The notes: generated from the letters alone by a model not told the origin. A stretch of 64,000 nt of DNA from Timema cristinae (GCA_039000515.1 JBCFYV010000001.1:51381894-51445893); one strand, 5' to 3'; shown: positions 13,101-22,976, counted from the stretch's first letter. Numbers and translations are program-made.

Positions 13101-14590
13101 GGATGATATCCTATTTATGGAAAATGTTATCTTTATTTTGATGGAGCCGTATAGAAGTAGAAAAATGCATAACCTATATTTCTATTAATCTACTGCTTTA
13201 CTTAAAATAATTTATTTTCAGTGTTTTAAGATTCTAATTACTATTTATTTGTTAACTATTAAAATGTGAAGGGATGTGTATCTTATTTCAATTTGAGATA
13301 AGCTAGACATAAAACACATCTATTATTGATAATTCTTATTTTAGTTCTTTTTAGCAGTCTTACTACTCGTTTGTGTTATAACTTACGCTTTTGTACTAAT
13401 TACTCCAATGGTTTTAAGGGTTAGCAAGGTTATAGTACCCGACCGAGATTCGAACCATGATCTTCTTGTTAGCAGTAGTCTAATCTACTGCAAGCACCTT
13501 AGAGCAAGCGGCGAACCAAGCAAGTTGCATTTTTTTAAAACCATTAATGCAAACCTCGATATATCCAGTCAGGATTCGAACCTCGAAGACGTTACCGGCA
13601 AAACAGACCAAACAAAAATGATATTTAGTTCATATGACCCGCTTTGGTGGCTGCATGGTTTAAGGCGCTACTCTCGCAATAGACCAGAGTACCAAAGAAA
13701 GGGAGATTAGGGTTATCTCAAGTCATATATATTGTAGATGGTTATCCCTAAATTATCTTCTACTCTCCCTTCAAACAAATGTGAGCACACTTCCTCTAAA
13801 TTCAACCTTTCTAATCCTAACACAATAATGTAATTAGTACATAGTGTTTAACCCATAATGGTATTAAGATGTGGTGCTTAAAAAGATCTGTGTGCCCAGT
13901 GATACTGGCTGTACATAATATAATGTGCACTTTCTGAAACAAAAGATTATTTAGCACACCACTTCATAACTTAAATCTAGAAGACATATTATAGCAAACA
14001 GCTGCGGCCAGTAATTCATCAAGTATGAAAGGTTAATCCCACATTTCACCAATGATATAATTTGGCCATGCCGAGAATCGAACCAGGGAGCCTGAGCTCA
14101 GTTATGAGTAATTTTATTAATTCCAAAGTAAAGAGCAGAGTGAATCTGTTTAGTGTGACTTTTTTTTAGTTGTATGTCCAATGCTAAAGTTATTAATGAC
14201 TTTTAAAAGGTATAGTTGGGTAACATAGAGGAAATGCACCTGCAATGGTGTGGAAAAAAGATTGGGAAACCCTGAATATCGGCGTGGAAAGCATTTCTCA
14301 AGACACTGCAATAATTCAGACTACTAAAACCTTACCAGTTAACAGATGCCGAATACACTGTGTCTGGTTTAAAGCATTGGTATATAATAATTAATCATTT
14401 TAAGGCTTCGACTCAAATTTGATCTTGTGTAATGAAAAGGGATGTGCCCTTGAATGTTTAAGGATTCTAGACTCTAATCCTCTGAAAAAAAAAATTCAAT
14501 GTTTTCAAGTAAATTGTTTAAGAGCTCTAATACTGCTCAATGGTGGTTCAGAACAATTTATTTGATGAACTTACAACCAGGCTATAGAGC

Positions 14591-14624
<34 letters not shown>

Positions 14625-15671
14625 GCACCACGCCTTACTACCCGTCCGAGTTATACGCACTTGCTAATGTGTAATGGTAGGGTGATTGTGAGATGAAATG
14701 GAGCACCTAGTTTAACGTGGAATCCAAACCACGGCCTGGTATTCCCCAAATTCACAAGTTGTGATTAATACACCTCTTGTTAGAGTTGAAGGAAGGGTTT
14801 GGTAATCAGATAAATCTGTGCTGGGACCGAGGATTGATTATTAATAATATTATAATAATATAGTTAGAGATCGGGCTTGTGCTTACTAAAATCATGAACC
14901 AAGATTTTAACCTAAAAACAGATTCTGGGAGGCGAAACCTCATTAATAACAACGCGTCACTAAGACAACCATTTTAGCTTCCAGATTATATTTATCAAGT
15001 ACTTAAACCTCCTGATAAACATGTGATAGATAAATACATTTTATCTGTCAGTCATAAGACACACTTTTATCGAATCCACCAGATAGAAATATTTATCTAC
15101 CAGATTAATATTTATCCAAGTGTGATAAAATCATTCCTAAAAAGAGAGAATGTTAACATTTAGTTACTATTTGTATTTTAAAATATTCTATTATATTTAT
15201 ATTTTCTCTTATGTTCATTATTTTTTTCCAAGATTCAGATGTGGATTCTACCCAACTGTATCTAGTAATTCAAAATGTATTTATCCAAACGTGAATATTT
15301 TTCTTTGAAAATGAGTGTGACACTCAGATAGAGCCTCTAGATATTGTGCATCATCAGCACTCAGGATGTAGGTATCTAGAAATCATCATTGCATCAAGGA
15401 GAGTTCAAAACTTACAATAAACTGTGAAAATATCACTACAGTTTTGCATTAGTTTTTTTGTGTTTATATACTTAAAACGACTGTATAACAGTCCTCTTCT
15501 GACAGATACCTAACACCAGCCAATCAACCTCACCTTAACTACTCCCTTTATGTATCCATGACGTTCAGCAAAGTCCAAGGCACGTAACCTTGGAGCTCCC
15601 TTCCTATGCTTGTTGTGGGACCGAAACACGCTACCTGCACCTTTACGTTGGGCCCGGATAACTCGACCCAT
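3837..15671 (-). CDS. RpL8: 60S ribosomal protein L8 (uL2), spliced gene, complete coding region
   Basis: Structural protein of the large ribosomal subunit, at the peptidyl-transferase region. Four coding exons (15534-15671, 12969-13110, 9754-9972, 3837-4114) join in phase to 777 nt: 258 codons plus TAG, the usual length for eukaryotic L8. Start context is [14 protein letters not shown]; later family blocks include [28 protein letters not shown] and the invariant loop [17 protein letters not shown], followed by [19 protein letters not shown]. All junctions have GT donors and AG acceptors. The three introns between coding exons (2.4, 3.0 and 5.6 kb) are long for a ribosomal-protein gene because of inserted transposons, and each carries one box C/D snoRNA copy. 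The identification rests on residue-level family recall and is very secure. Confidence 0.97.
4467..4742 (-). repeat. tRNA-derived SINE, family C
   Basis: On the minus strand a tRNA-like head has A-box-like TTAGCACAGTCAGTAGCATG and B-box-like GGGTTTGATTCCT, followed by a body ending ACTGACCCAGGCCACTGGCT. A second copy on the plus strand at 44185-44360 matches body and tail. It lies in the third intron between RpL8 coding exons. Confidence 0.75.
4855..7262 (+). mobile_element. Decayed hAT transposon (GTF2IRD2/ZBED5-like), 2.4 kb
   Basis: The left end CAGAGGTGGCCAAA and the complement of the right end, CAAGAGTGGCCAGA, form hAT-type inverted termini. The flanking 8-mers TCCTAGTC (4847-4854) and GTCTAGTC (7263-7270) match at 6 of 8 positions, consistent with an aged target duplication. 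Inside is a broken transposase. A subterminal repeat (TTGCAGTG...ACAATCGTTCT type) occurs twice near 4950 and 5045. It sits in the third intron between RpL8 coding exons. Confidence 0.8.
5220..7010 (+). pseudogene. Relic hAT transposase, GTF2IRD2/ZBED5/SCAND3-like
   Basis: Scattered frames show family blocks in the right order: [19 protein letters not shown] near 5740 (first catalytic Asp region), [16 protein letters not shown] near 5840, [16 protein letters not shown] near 5935, [13 protein letters not shown] near 6035, and C-terminal [11 protein letters not shown] near 6865. Many stops and frameshifts; no active product is possible. Confidence 0.75.
7596..7690 (-). repeat. SINE family C tail fragment
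   Basis: GGCCAGTGGCCAGTAAAACA and AGCTTGCTGGGCCAGC resemble the tail of the SINE at 4467-4742. Diverged, so tentative. Confidence 0.35.
7750..8826 (-). mobile_element. mariner-like element with 187-bp terminal inverted repeats
   Basis: The left arm 7750-7936 and right arm 8640-8826 are equal in length (187 bp) and inverted; both start GGTGCGGCAGAAATATATGAC and end TCCATTTTCATTTA inward. A broken IS630/mariner-type transposase lies between and partly within them. TA follows the right end; the left-hand TA is not evident. At 1.08 kb it is too short for a full element. It sits in the third intron between RpL8 coding exons. Confidence 0.85.
7930..8560 (-). pseudogene. Relic mariner-type transposase, N-terminus missing
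   Basis: In order on the minus strand: [20 protein letters not shown] (first Asp block), [13 protein letters not shown] (second Asp block), [20 protein letters not shown] (third block), then a C-terminal helix region. The N-terminal DNA-binding half is absent, and frameshifts split the rest into at least three frames. Non-functional. Confidence 0.85.
9165..9249 (-). ncRNA. Box C/D snoRNA, copy C, in the third RpL8 intron between coding exons
   Basis: Near-identical to copy A: box C ATGATGA, D' CTGA, C' AATGATG (one change from copy A), D CTGA, and the same two guides. The terminal stem is extended to 9 bp, TGATGATGC with GTGTCATCA. It lies about 0.5 kb downstream of the 5' splice site. Confidence 0.85.
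9399..9598. repeat. Foldback element: two 91-bp arms around an 18-bp loop
   Basis: Arms 9399-9489 and 9508-9598 are reverse complements with one mismatch seen. The outer ends are GGCCAGTTTCATAG and its complement. TAAG flanks both sides (9395-9398, 9599-9602), a likely 4-bp target duplication. It lies in the third intron between RpL8 coding exons, so the pre-mRNA could form a long hairpin there. Confidence 0.9.
9754..9972 (-). CDS. RpL8: RpL8 third coding exon
   Basis: A 219-nt exon coding for [17 protein letters not shown] through [13 protein letters not shown], matching the L8 centre. The acceptor is cctgttgccacag and the donor is GTCG|gtaagt. An alternative acceptor (ctgcag at the Gln codon 9 nt further in) would delete residues conserved in the family, so it was not chosen. 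Confidence 0.94.
10310..10765. repeat. Unclassified dispersed repeat, copy 2
   Basis: Matches 2450-3117 in the same orientation, with internal indels. In the second intron between RpL8 coding exons. Confidence 0.65.
11004..11184. repeat. Tandem duplication, two units of about 90 bp
   Basis: Units starting GAAATAAAACTGAAAAG at 11004 and 11094, both ending in GAGATAAAACATAA. Roughly 10 differences between units. Confidence 0.75.
11700..11889. mobile_element. MITE-like element with GTATTTGCCCAAATGTAAGA termini
   Basis: The left end GTATTTGCCCAAATGTAAGA and the complement of the right end GTATTGGCCCAAGTATAAGA form inverted repeats of about 27 bp. The interior is non-coding and contains a 24-G run. 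It resembles a widespread animal non-autonomous DNA element type. In the second intron between RpL8 coding exons. Confidence 0.6.
11831..11854 (+). repeat. Homopolymer run of 24 G
   Basis: Uninterrupted G run in an AT-rich region, within the MITE-like element. Run length may be inexact because of sequencing limits. Confidence 0.9.
12302..12385 (-). ncRNA. Box C/D snoRNA, copy B, in the second RpL8 intron between coding exons
   Basis: Both guides are the same as in copy A, with box C GTGATGA, box D' CTGA, C' TTGATGT (weaker) and box D CTGA. The terminal stem has a wholly different sequence from copies A and C, TTGAGATAA with TTATCTCAA, yet pairs perfectly over 9 bp. This compensatory change is good evidence that the RNA is functional. 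Confidence 0.85.
12969..13110 (-). CDS. RpL8: RpL8 second coding exon
   Basis: A 142-nt exon. The acceptor is ataaatag before [15 protein letters not shown] and the donor is AGAG|gtttgt after QFLYCGKR. It ends one base into a codon, which is completed by the first two bases of the next exon (A in ANLQIGNV). The residues match L8 throughout. Confidence 0.95.
13345..13630 (-). repeat. tRNA-derived SINE fragments (two B-box-like segments)
   Basis: Tail-like AGCAGTCTTACTACTCGTTT at the low-coordinate end, then GGTTCGAATCTCGGTCGGGT and GGTTCGAATCCTGACTGG read on the minus strand. Probably two decayed copies. In the first intron between RpL8 coding exons. Confidence 0.5.
13636..13851 (+). repeat. 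tRNA-derived SINE, family B
   Basis: Head GACCCGCTTTGGTGGCTGCA with A-box-like TGGTTTAAGGCG; body ACTCTCCCTTCAAACAAATG and AAATTCAACCTTTCTAATCC match the family B copies at 33743 and 47831. The tail is missing. Confidence 0.65.
13985..14110 (-). repeat. SINE family C-like fragment
   Basis: Minus strand CCTGGTTCGATTCTCGGCAT is B-box-like and is followed by the GGCCA...AAATGTGGGATTAAC stretch seen in family C. Confidence 0.45.
14592..14841 (-). repeat. SINE family A, head-truncated, with (TTA)n tail
   Basis: Tail AGCACCACGCCTTACTACCC, body ATGTGTAATGGTAGGGTGAT and GAAGGAAGGGTTTGGTAATC as in the other A copies, ending at the B box. Read on plus it starts with a 40-nt ATT repeat. In the first intron between RpL8 coding exons. 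Confidence 0.8.
15318..15396 (-). ncRNA. Box C/D snoRNA, copy A, in the first RpL8 intron between coding exons
   Basis: Read on the minus strand: terminal stem TGATGC, box C ATGATGA (15389-15383), guide TTTCTAGATACCTACATC, box D' CTGA, box C' TGATGA, guide TATCTAGAGGCTCTAT, box D CTGA (15327-15324), closing stem GTGTCA. The stem pairs with G-T wobbles allowed. Two further copies with the same guides lie in the next two introns. Same strand as the host, so probably processed from the spliced intron. The target is unknown to me. Confidence 0.85.
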
Positions 15672-15678
15672 CGTTCAA
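15534..15678 (-). CDS. RpL8: RpL8 first coding exon
   Basis: Contains 7 nt of 5' UTR (15672-15678) after the acceptor tttttgtttcag, then the ATG at 15671-15669 and 46 codons ending in GYIKGVVK. The donor is AAG|gtgagg at 15533. The intron falls exactly between codons (phase 0). This start was chosen because [11 protein letters not shown] is the conserved N-terminus of L8 and the acceptor lies just upstream. Confidence 0.95.
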
Positions 15679-16039
15679 CTGAAACAAAAACAGTCGCACT
15701 GCTGATTAAAGTTCTTCAAAGATTGTTTTGGTAAAGAGATATTTTTAACTCAATGTATGTTTAGTAAAATTAAATTAAAATAAAACAAACATGCACAACA
15801 CAAAAAGAATACATAGGCTACAATACGAGTACTGCCAATAACCAAACTATAATGGAAACATGTTGACAAATGTTAAGCTGTCGGTTCACGAGTGGCAGGT
15901 GCTACCAACATGACCACACTTGCTTACATATCACAGGGCAGTGCCTGCCATTAGCTACGCTAGAAAACACTGTTCGCAGTGCAACCCTATAACCAAGATA
16001 AAATTAGCGCTTTAATATTAAGGTTTTAAAAAGGCTTAC

Positions 16040-16090
16040 CTCTGAAAATATTTTTGGGAGTGCTTAGTGTGTAAAGCACCTCCACAGTCG
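16040..16090 (-). other. RpL8: Probable non-coding first exon / 5' UTR of RpL8
   Basis: On the minus strand the stretch ending CAGAG|gtaagcct (donor at 16039-16038) is the only strong donor just upstream of the acceptor at 15679. A short non-coding first exon is usual for ribosomal-protein genes. The transcription start cannot be placed exactly; a pyrimidine-rich tgcttta stretch lies about 30 nt upstream of the donor. The upstream boundary is approximate. Confidence 0.5.
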
Positions 16091-16099
16091 GCGCTTTTG

Positions 16100-16560
16100 T
16101 TCACAAATAAAAAAATATAAATATTTAAAGGGGAATAATATTCTTTAAATTATTTTATTTTTGGGAATATTATACAAAAGGAGGATTAATTCATATTTCT
16201 ATTTATTATTAGGAGAAATTTAAGTTTTTTACCATCTACACACAGCAAAAGCAAATTTCCAATTATGAAAAGTTTAATATTTCTAGTTGATTTTTAAAAA
16301 TACTAAGAAAAATCACCAAATTCCCTCAATAGCGCCAGGCCATATTGTGTAAAAGAGAAGCATAGCACCTCAATTTGATGTTCCTCCACATTAACTTATT
16401 AATGTGCTGGAAACAAGCCTAAGTCTTGTTAATCATTTAAGTTTATTTTATATTTATTAATTTGTTTAAACACTTTGTTGTATCAATTTGTGAAACTATT
16501 TGAAGTTGAACGTTATACATCTCAATTAAAACTGGAAGCTATCTCAATAGCTTCAGATAT
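16100..16560. other. Upstream flank of RpL8, no further gene seen
   Basis: AT-rich. Any RpL8 promoter elements lie here or in the 100 bp below, but no clear TATA or initiator was identified. Confidence 0.3.
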
Positions 16561-16568
16561 TTAGACGT

Positions 16569-16906
16569 GTAATAATAATAATAATTTTATTATTATTATT
16601 ATTATTATTATTAATAATAATAATTTTATTATTATTATTATTATTATTAGCACCGCGTCTTACTGCCCGTTCGGGTTATACGCTAATGTGTAATGGTAGG
16701 GTGATTGTGAGATGAAATGAAGGACCTACAGTTTAACGTGGAATCCGAACCACGGTGGAGGCCTGGCATTCCTCACATTCACAATATGTCTTGTCAGAGG
16801 CGAAGGAAGGGTTTGGTATTCAGATAAATTTGTGCCGGGACCGAGGATTGAACCCCGGCCGCCAGCACAGAAGTCTGACACCTTACCCCTATACCACCAG
16901 GTCACC
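16569..16906 (-). repeat. SINE family A, full length, with (ATT)n tail
   Basis: On the minus strand the head is GGTGACCTGGTGGTATAGGG, the B box GGGGTTCAATCCTCGG and the tail ACCCGAACGGGCAGTAAGAC...GCGGTGCTAA, followed by AAT repeats. The chance open frame across it is not a gene. Confidence 0.85.
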
Positions 16907-19255
16907 TAATAATAATTTAAACACACAGCATTTAAAATGTTTAGGATCTAAACTAAACTTATCCTAAGCTGGAAGGCAAATTTTCCTCGCATGTGAAATT
17001 ACCCGGGATTTTAACCAATGGTGTTTTCGGGAGAAAATTAAATTCCATGATAAAATGAGATTACTGATTACGCCTGTGTGTTATAGTTGGTTAATTAAAA
17101 GGAGTCATAGTCTGAAGGTAGTGATAGAAGCTACATATAGATCTAACTGGTTATTGATTTATAAAGACTTTTGATAGCTAGTGTTAAGAACACTGTCCTT
17201 TCATTTTGCATCAAGTTTATCTTCTTTGCACACATATTACATATTTATTGTATTTGTTTTGTCTAAAGGGAGCTATTAATATGAATGGGGGTATCTTTTT
17301 ATTAATACAAGTACTTTGAAACTGAATTTAAACATTGTGGCAAGATTATTAGGCCTATTCAAAAAAATGTATTTGTTTAAAGTGTGCTTCTGACTTGTCT
17401 CATATGTTGCACTCATATTCTCTATATCCAAGAAATCATGGCAGTTTTAAGTAGAAAACACGTTTTGCAACATGTCTTTTTGTACTGCTTTCACAAATAT
17501 TTTAACATTTGTAAATACAAGTGTAACAAATACAATGGGAAACTGATCTCTAACCTTCAACCCTTGTATTTGGTGTAACCCTATAACGTGAATATATATT
17601 ACAGATTGGACAACTCTTATACTTCTTTACAACCTTTCAAAGTACAAAGTTACAAAGGATATAGATATTTCAAACACGTGCGTTATAAAATAATTCAGGA
17701 TACAAACACTTTTTTCAAATACTATGCATTACTTAAGAAATATAAGTTATTCCAAATATCGGTTTAGTGTAGAAAACATTTAAAAAATTCAGACGAGAAT
17801 AATATTCTGATAAAATACAAAATTATCATTCATCTAATGAAACATTCCCACAAAACAAGAACTATTGACATTCAAATTATGTAATCAAAATTAAAAGCCA
17901 AAGTTAAATAAACAAACTAAACACCAATTTTAAATTAGGTAATTTTAAACACATGTGTCTGAATTTCAAAATATTACTTCATATGAAAGATGAACATTGA
18001 TAGAGAAAACACATATTTTTCACTTACATTTGGGGTTACCACAATTAAGAAAAAACAAATTCAGAGAACAAGGGCTATACGATATTACATGTAATATATA
18101 ATATTTCCTGAGATTAGAAAAAATTTACCTAAAATACCATATGTGACAAATTAAAATAATAACTAGAAACTTTTCAATAAAATTTAGTCTAAGAAGCACT
18201 TCAATGGTTGGTTGAATAATAGTTGGAGACTGAATTCAGCAGCCATTATGGTTTAGATTTTAAATTTTATTTTCACTCAAAACTAAATACATGTGAAATT
18301 TGGATTTACAATAGCACGAAAAGTTAACTATTTTTACTCGAGCAGCGTGAATTTAATTTTTCTCAAATTTACACTTTAAAAAAAATTTCAATCTAACGAT
18401 CACACCAGGCAATCCAATACAATTTTTAACGTGGAAGCAATGCGGAATATGTGCTATGCTATGTACATCTGGATTCTTATCCATCCAGGTTAGCATAAAT
18501 ATGTATTCAAGCGTTAGTTTTTTATATTATTTTGTCACTATTGTATGGAAAATCAATTGTTTTAAAACAGTCGATAGCGCATACCATTAGGCTAACGTCA
18601 TAATGCAGGGCTTTAAGAAAATACTTTAATGGAGATAGGGGAGAAATTTAAAAAAACTAGTGACTTTGTCAATCAAATATAATGTAAATAAAGAGTGGTG
18701 AAACGTTGGGTTGGAGTAAAGCTTGTCCCCCGCCACTAGAAAATATTTCCTACACCCTCCCTCCAAATATAAATAAATATACACACATAGAGCACAGACA
18801 AGGAAATAGAATATACACAAACTTACGGAAGATTTCCTGCGCCCCTCGAGTCAGGTAGAACTTAAAATATCCAGTGATCACAACGCTTCCAAGTGAGAAT
18901 TCTTTAAAACAACTCAGTTTCAAAATGTTCCTCATGAGAAAGAAAAACTCAGAGTGAGAGCTAAAAGTTGCTGTCTGTCTTTCCAAGTATAATTATTCAG
19001 TCAGTATAGATAGGGGTAATCTCTTTCCCCACCTCCCACCTTTCCTTGAACAAAACTTTTCAAACAATTGATAGTGTTGGACCCAAATATACAATGCCAC
19101 TGCCCACTACCCTTGTTGCCAATGCTTCTACAGTGTTTAAAAGTAAACGGCACGCAGTCTTGGAAATGCACTTGGAAATGAATTATTAAATATTTTGTGA
19201 CCAGCTACTGCCGTCACAAGTCTTTAGGATTCACTTTTTCATTGGACTGGACCAC
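16907..19255. other. No gene seen
   Basis: AT-rich intergenic DNA with short chance frames only. No repeat or domain was recognised. Confidence 0.45.
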
Positions 19256-19261
19256 AAAGAA

Positions 19262-19440
19262 TTCGTATATCAGAGTTTGAATCCCGACCGGGTGTAATGA
19301 GAGTGTTTTTCCTAAAATTGTTGTAATTCTCCTTTAACGCAATACGGGTAAATTTCTCCAAAAAAAATACCTTCCTCATTGCTCATCCATTCGAGTAAAA
19401 GCGCGGATAGCTGTAATGGGAATTGGGAAGTAAGACACAG
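19262..19440 (+). repeat. tRNA-derived SINE fragment
   Basis: B-box-like GAGTTTGAATCCCGACCGGG followed by GTGTAATGAGAGTGTTTTTC. The A-box side is decayed. Confidence 0.45.
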
Positions 19441-19654
19441 TGAACAAAATATATAAATAATTAAAATTATGCTGTATAGGTTTTATTTATTTTTTGGCAT
19501 TTTGTTGTCAAATTAATACAAAATATATAAATGATTTGCTACTTTATAAACTAAAAAAATATAACGTTAAATACATGAAAAATACAATGAAAGGAGTTTC
19601 CTATGTATATATATTTGATAACGGTAATACCTTTTTATTTTAAACAATGGAATG

Positions 19655-20130
19655 TGTAGTGGTGGGTCAAACCAGCTCGTTTACGTTAGCTTGCTTACAA
19701 AAGCTCGCTCACTCAAAAGAGTTGTACATGAAGAGTCGTTCAAATTATTATTATCATTCACCACATGGCTGGCTCGCTCCCAATCCCTTCACCCCTTCAA
19801 GGACCATAACTTGATGAGCGACCACTAAATAGTACTCACAATTCCCGTTCTGAGCGTGCAAAGCTGTCCCTTCCCTTTCTGCTTCAGAACGAATTAGGAT
19901 TTATGTGTAATTTATCCGAAGCTTATTGCGTTTGATTCTTTAATTTTATTACTTATAATAATTAACCGGAGCATATAGCATCTAATTCACAGAATTGTCT
20001 ATTGATGTTAAGAAAAATAGTTTAATATTGTAGGCAGTGATGCAATCTAAATTCCGTTCCACTCTTACTATGCAGTACAGGTCTTATGGAGCGCACAGTT
20101 GCCAGATCTCACCCACTCGAAACCTATGGG
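19655..20130. repeat. Possible terminal region of a hAT-like element (left)
   Basis: TAGTGGTGGGTCAAACCAGC followed by clustered AGCTCG and GAGTCGTTC words. Similar words recur at 23505-23600. The pair could be the ends of one 3.9-kb element, but the match is weak. Confidence 0.3.
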
Positions 20131-20577
20131 CAACTTTTAAATTCAAACTTAGCAAATTATAAAAACTTTATACATGCTATGGCAATCAATTTGAAGTTTA
20201 GGCTGTCAAATATTGTGTATTATTCTGTTTACTAACATATTAATGTCAATTTAATATACACTGTACACAGTTACCTACAATGAATAGGTTGGAGATCCTT
20301 TGAAAGATGATCTTCTCAAGTACGTAGGCGTATACAAAAATATTCCCTGTTTGCATGTGAATGTGTGTGCACTTTTATAAACAATTAGGCATACCTAATT
20401 TATCTTTACTATAGTAAAAGCTAAAGCTTAGTAATCATAATAAATTAATATACAATAGTTTTATAAATTAAAATACTGGCAATTATAAAGGAGGGGAGAT
20501 TCTAAAATCTATTCAAGGCACATTTAAGTTTGTGATGCAAAGTAAATACCATATTAGTTTAAACCTAAAATATACAT

Positions 20578-21292
20578 TTATGCTTCATCGCTGTCCCAGC
20601 AGAAGGGTGTGGCTCCATCAATAATTGTGAAGTAGTGTTTAGTTGATGGCCAAGGTAGCTCAAAGTTTTGAGAGTGAGTAGTTGGACTTATGTGTGGAGG
20701 AGATGATACAGGGGACGATGAAGATGATGAAGTTAGTCTTATTAAAGAATGCTCTTTGTCATCTTGCAGTTCGTCTGCTTTCCATATGTCCTTTTCAATT
20801 TTGTTGACGTGATTTATATAATTGAAACAGTTTTCTACAGAAACCTTTTCATATATGTTAGATATTAAGGACTTCATATCTTTAACGTTAAAACTAGCAT
20901 TGTTCATTTTAATAAATGTTTTTACCTGAGCACACATCATCTATATAGGGTTAAGTTCACAATGATACGGAGGCAAATGAATGACTTTTTGATCCACTTC
21001 CTTCACCATCTCATCCACTTTGTATTTTTCAAATTTGTGTTTGTCTTTCGAAACCAAATATAGCATTTCCCGTTTCAACATTTCGTCATCAACATCAATG
21101 TTCTTATGAATAAGCTATTTGAGCTTTACGCCATGATGTTGTCGGGATCACTTCACATCTTCTGCTGTGATAGGCTGTATTATCGATTACGATAACGGCT
21201 CCTTCAGGTGTATTAGGGAGTGATTGCAATTTTCTAGCTACCGTTTCCATGATAAATAGTTTTAAAAATTTACACTTAACACTATGAATCAA
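20578..21292 (-). pseudogene. Relic Tc1/mariner-superfamily (IS630-like) transposase, C-terminal part
   Basis: Minus strand frames show VIVIDNTAYHSRRCEVIPT (second catalytic block), then VIHLPPYHCELNPI and MMCAQVKTFIKMN (third block, normally continuous, here with a stop between), then a short helical tail with poly-Ser. A frameshift lies near 21115. The N-terminus and terminal repeats were not found. Confidence 0.75.
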
Positions 21293-21837
21293 TAGTAAAT
21301 AATATATAAAATGATCATCCCATATAAAGTAAGATATATTATAACTAAAAATATAAGGAAAAAATTAAAATATAATATGAACAAACGTTTGATACGAATG
21401 ACGATAAAACCACCAAACACTCTTAGCACTCTGTAGGCCCCGTCAAATTAATTACCGTAACCCGTAACACAAGAATAATGGCTCACAACTGGAGAGAAGC
21501 TTCTTGGATAGAGGTAAAACAGCTGTGTTTTGCTTTTCCAAGAGAACTGTCATTAGTAGGATTCATTGGTGTGAAGTAAGCAGGGTTATATTTATATGGA
21601 GTGCTACGCCTGAAGACTGTGTTTCTTCTTTCAGCATCTTACACTGATTTAGAGCAATAATATAACAGAGTAAAGTGGATAAGAGTATGTTCACCAGTAT
21701 TTTCCAGAAACTATGGAAAAATAACCTGTTAAAATCAACCTCAGATAATTATTTTGTATTAGGTGGATGTACTTTTCAAACAGGTTGATTATATCAACTC
21801 ATGATCCACAAATTACCCTAATACTAATAAAACACAA

Positions 21838-22060
21838 CATCCAGTCCCCTAGCCAACAATTTACCAAAGATAAATCTCAGACCATCCCAATATCAGAGCT
21901 CTATCTCAATTGGCTCACGCTCTAACAACTGTTTTAAAGTGTTTAATTAATGCCAGTGAATTCGACCAGGATTCGAACCCGGGCCTGATTAGAAACGGTG
22001 GCAAAGTGTGAATGCGAGTGTAAAACCCTAGACTGCCCAGCCACCTAACTCTGTGGGTAG
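21838..22060 (-). repeat. tRNA-derived SINE fragments
   Basis: Minus strand CCCGGGTTCGAATCCTGGTC near 21965-21985 is a B box preceded by a tRNA-like head near 22045. The neighbouring ACATCCAGTCCCCTAGCCAA matches the family C body. Confidence 0.5.
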
Positions 22061-22976
22061 CTGGTTTCTTAATTTTAAAGCATTTGGAGCTGTATATAAA
22101 ATGTATTCTCAAATTTTTAACACTGTCTCGGCAAGTACAATAAAACCATGTTTACTAAACTATAATTACAAACGAAGACGAGTATAGTGAATGTTTAAGT
22201 GGCTAACCTTGTATTTTGTGAAACCAATGTTATCAATTTTGATGTGGATGGGATGAACTAACGCTTCAGTTCTCAAAGCTACAACTGTATAACATTACTC
22301 TGCTCTCCAATACCAGACAGAGCATAAAGTGAACTACACCCTCAACTTCGAAATGCTACCACACATAAATGGAGGGCGTTATTGGTCCATAATCTTTTTC
22401 AAAAATAAATTTGACCTTTTCTTATAATTTCTTAAACATAAAGTACCTAAGCAAAATAAAAATAAAAGTTTACAACAAGACAACTTTTTCATGTTTTACT
22501 TTAAATATTTCAGGAGGTTTAATTCGTTTTAATCTTTTTTAAGCATTGTATAAAAGGTATTCCTTTCAGAATTTGCAGACGATGCTTATAACTATTATAA
22601 TAGCCACCATAAAATTACTGGCTTTTCCACACAATTGTAACTAGACTTATGGCGTGATACATTTGGAACTTCATAAAACTTTGACACAATGCATATTTTA
22701 ATGTTTTGAAAAAAAGTTATTTAAAAACATATATGATGGTTTAAATTGATTTTACAAGATGCATAAATGTATCTTCATTAATATTTTATGGTTATTTCAT
22801 AGAAATAACGACTTTCAAATTTAAGATACAAAATGGCAACTCCGTTTGGTAGAAAAAGGACAGCGCTAACGGAGAAATCAATGGGTTGGAAAGAGATGGT
22901 AATAGTCCATAAGAGCTTGTACTGCAATTTGAGAATGGAACGGCCTATAGTAACGATAGTAAGCATCTATAGATGA

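Noticed and set aside
9165..15396. The three intronic repeats interpreted as transposon copies
   Set aside because: They are confined to corresponding introns of one gene, have the snoRNA box layout, and change stems in a compensatory way.
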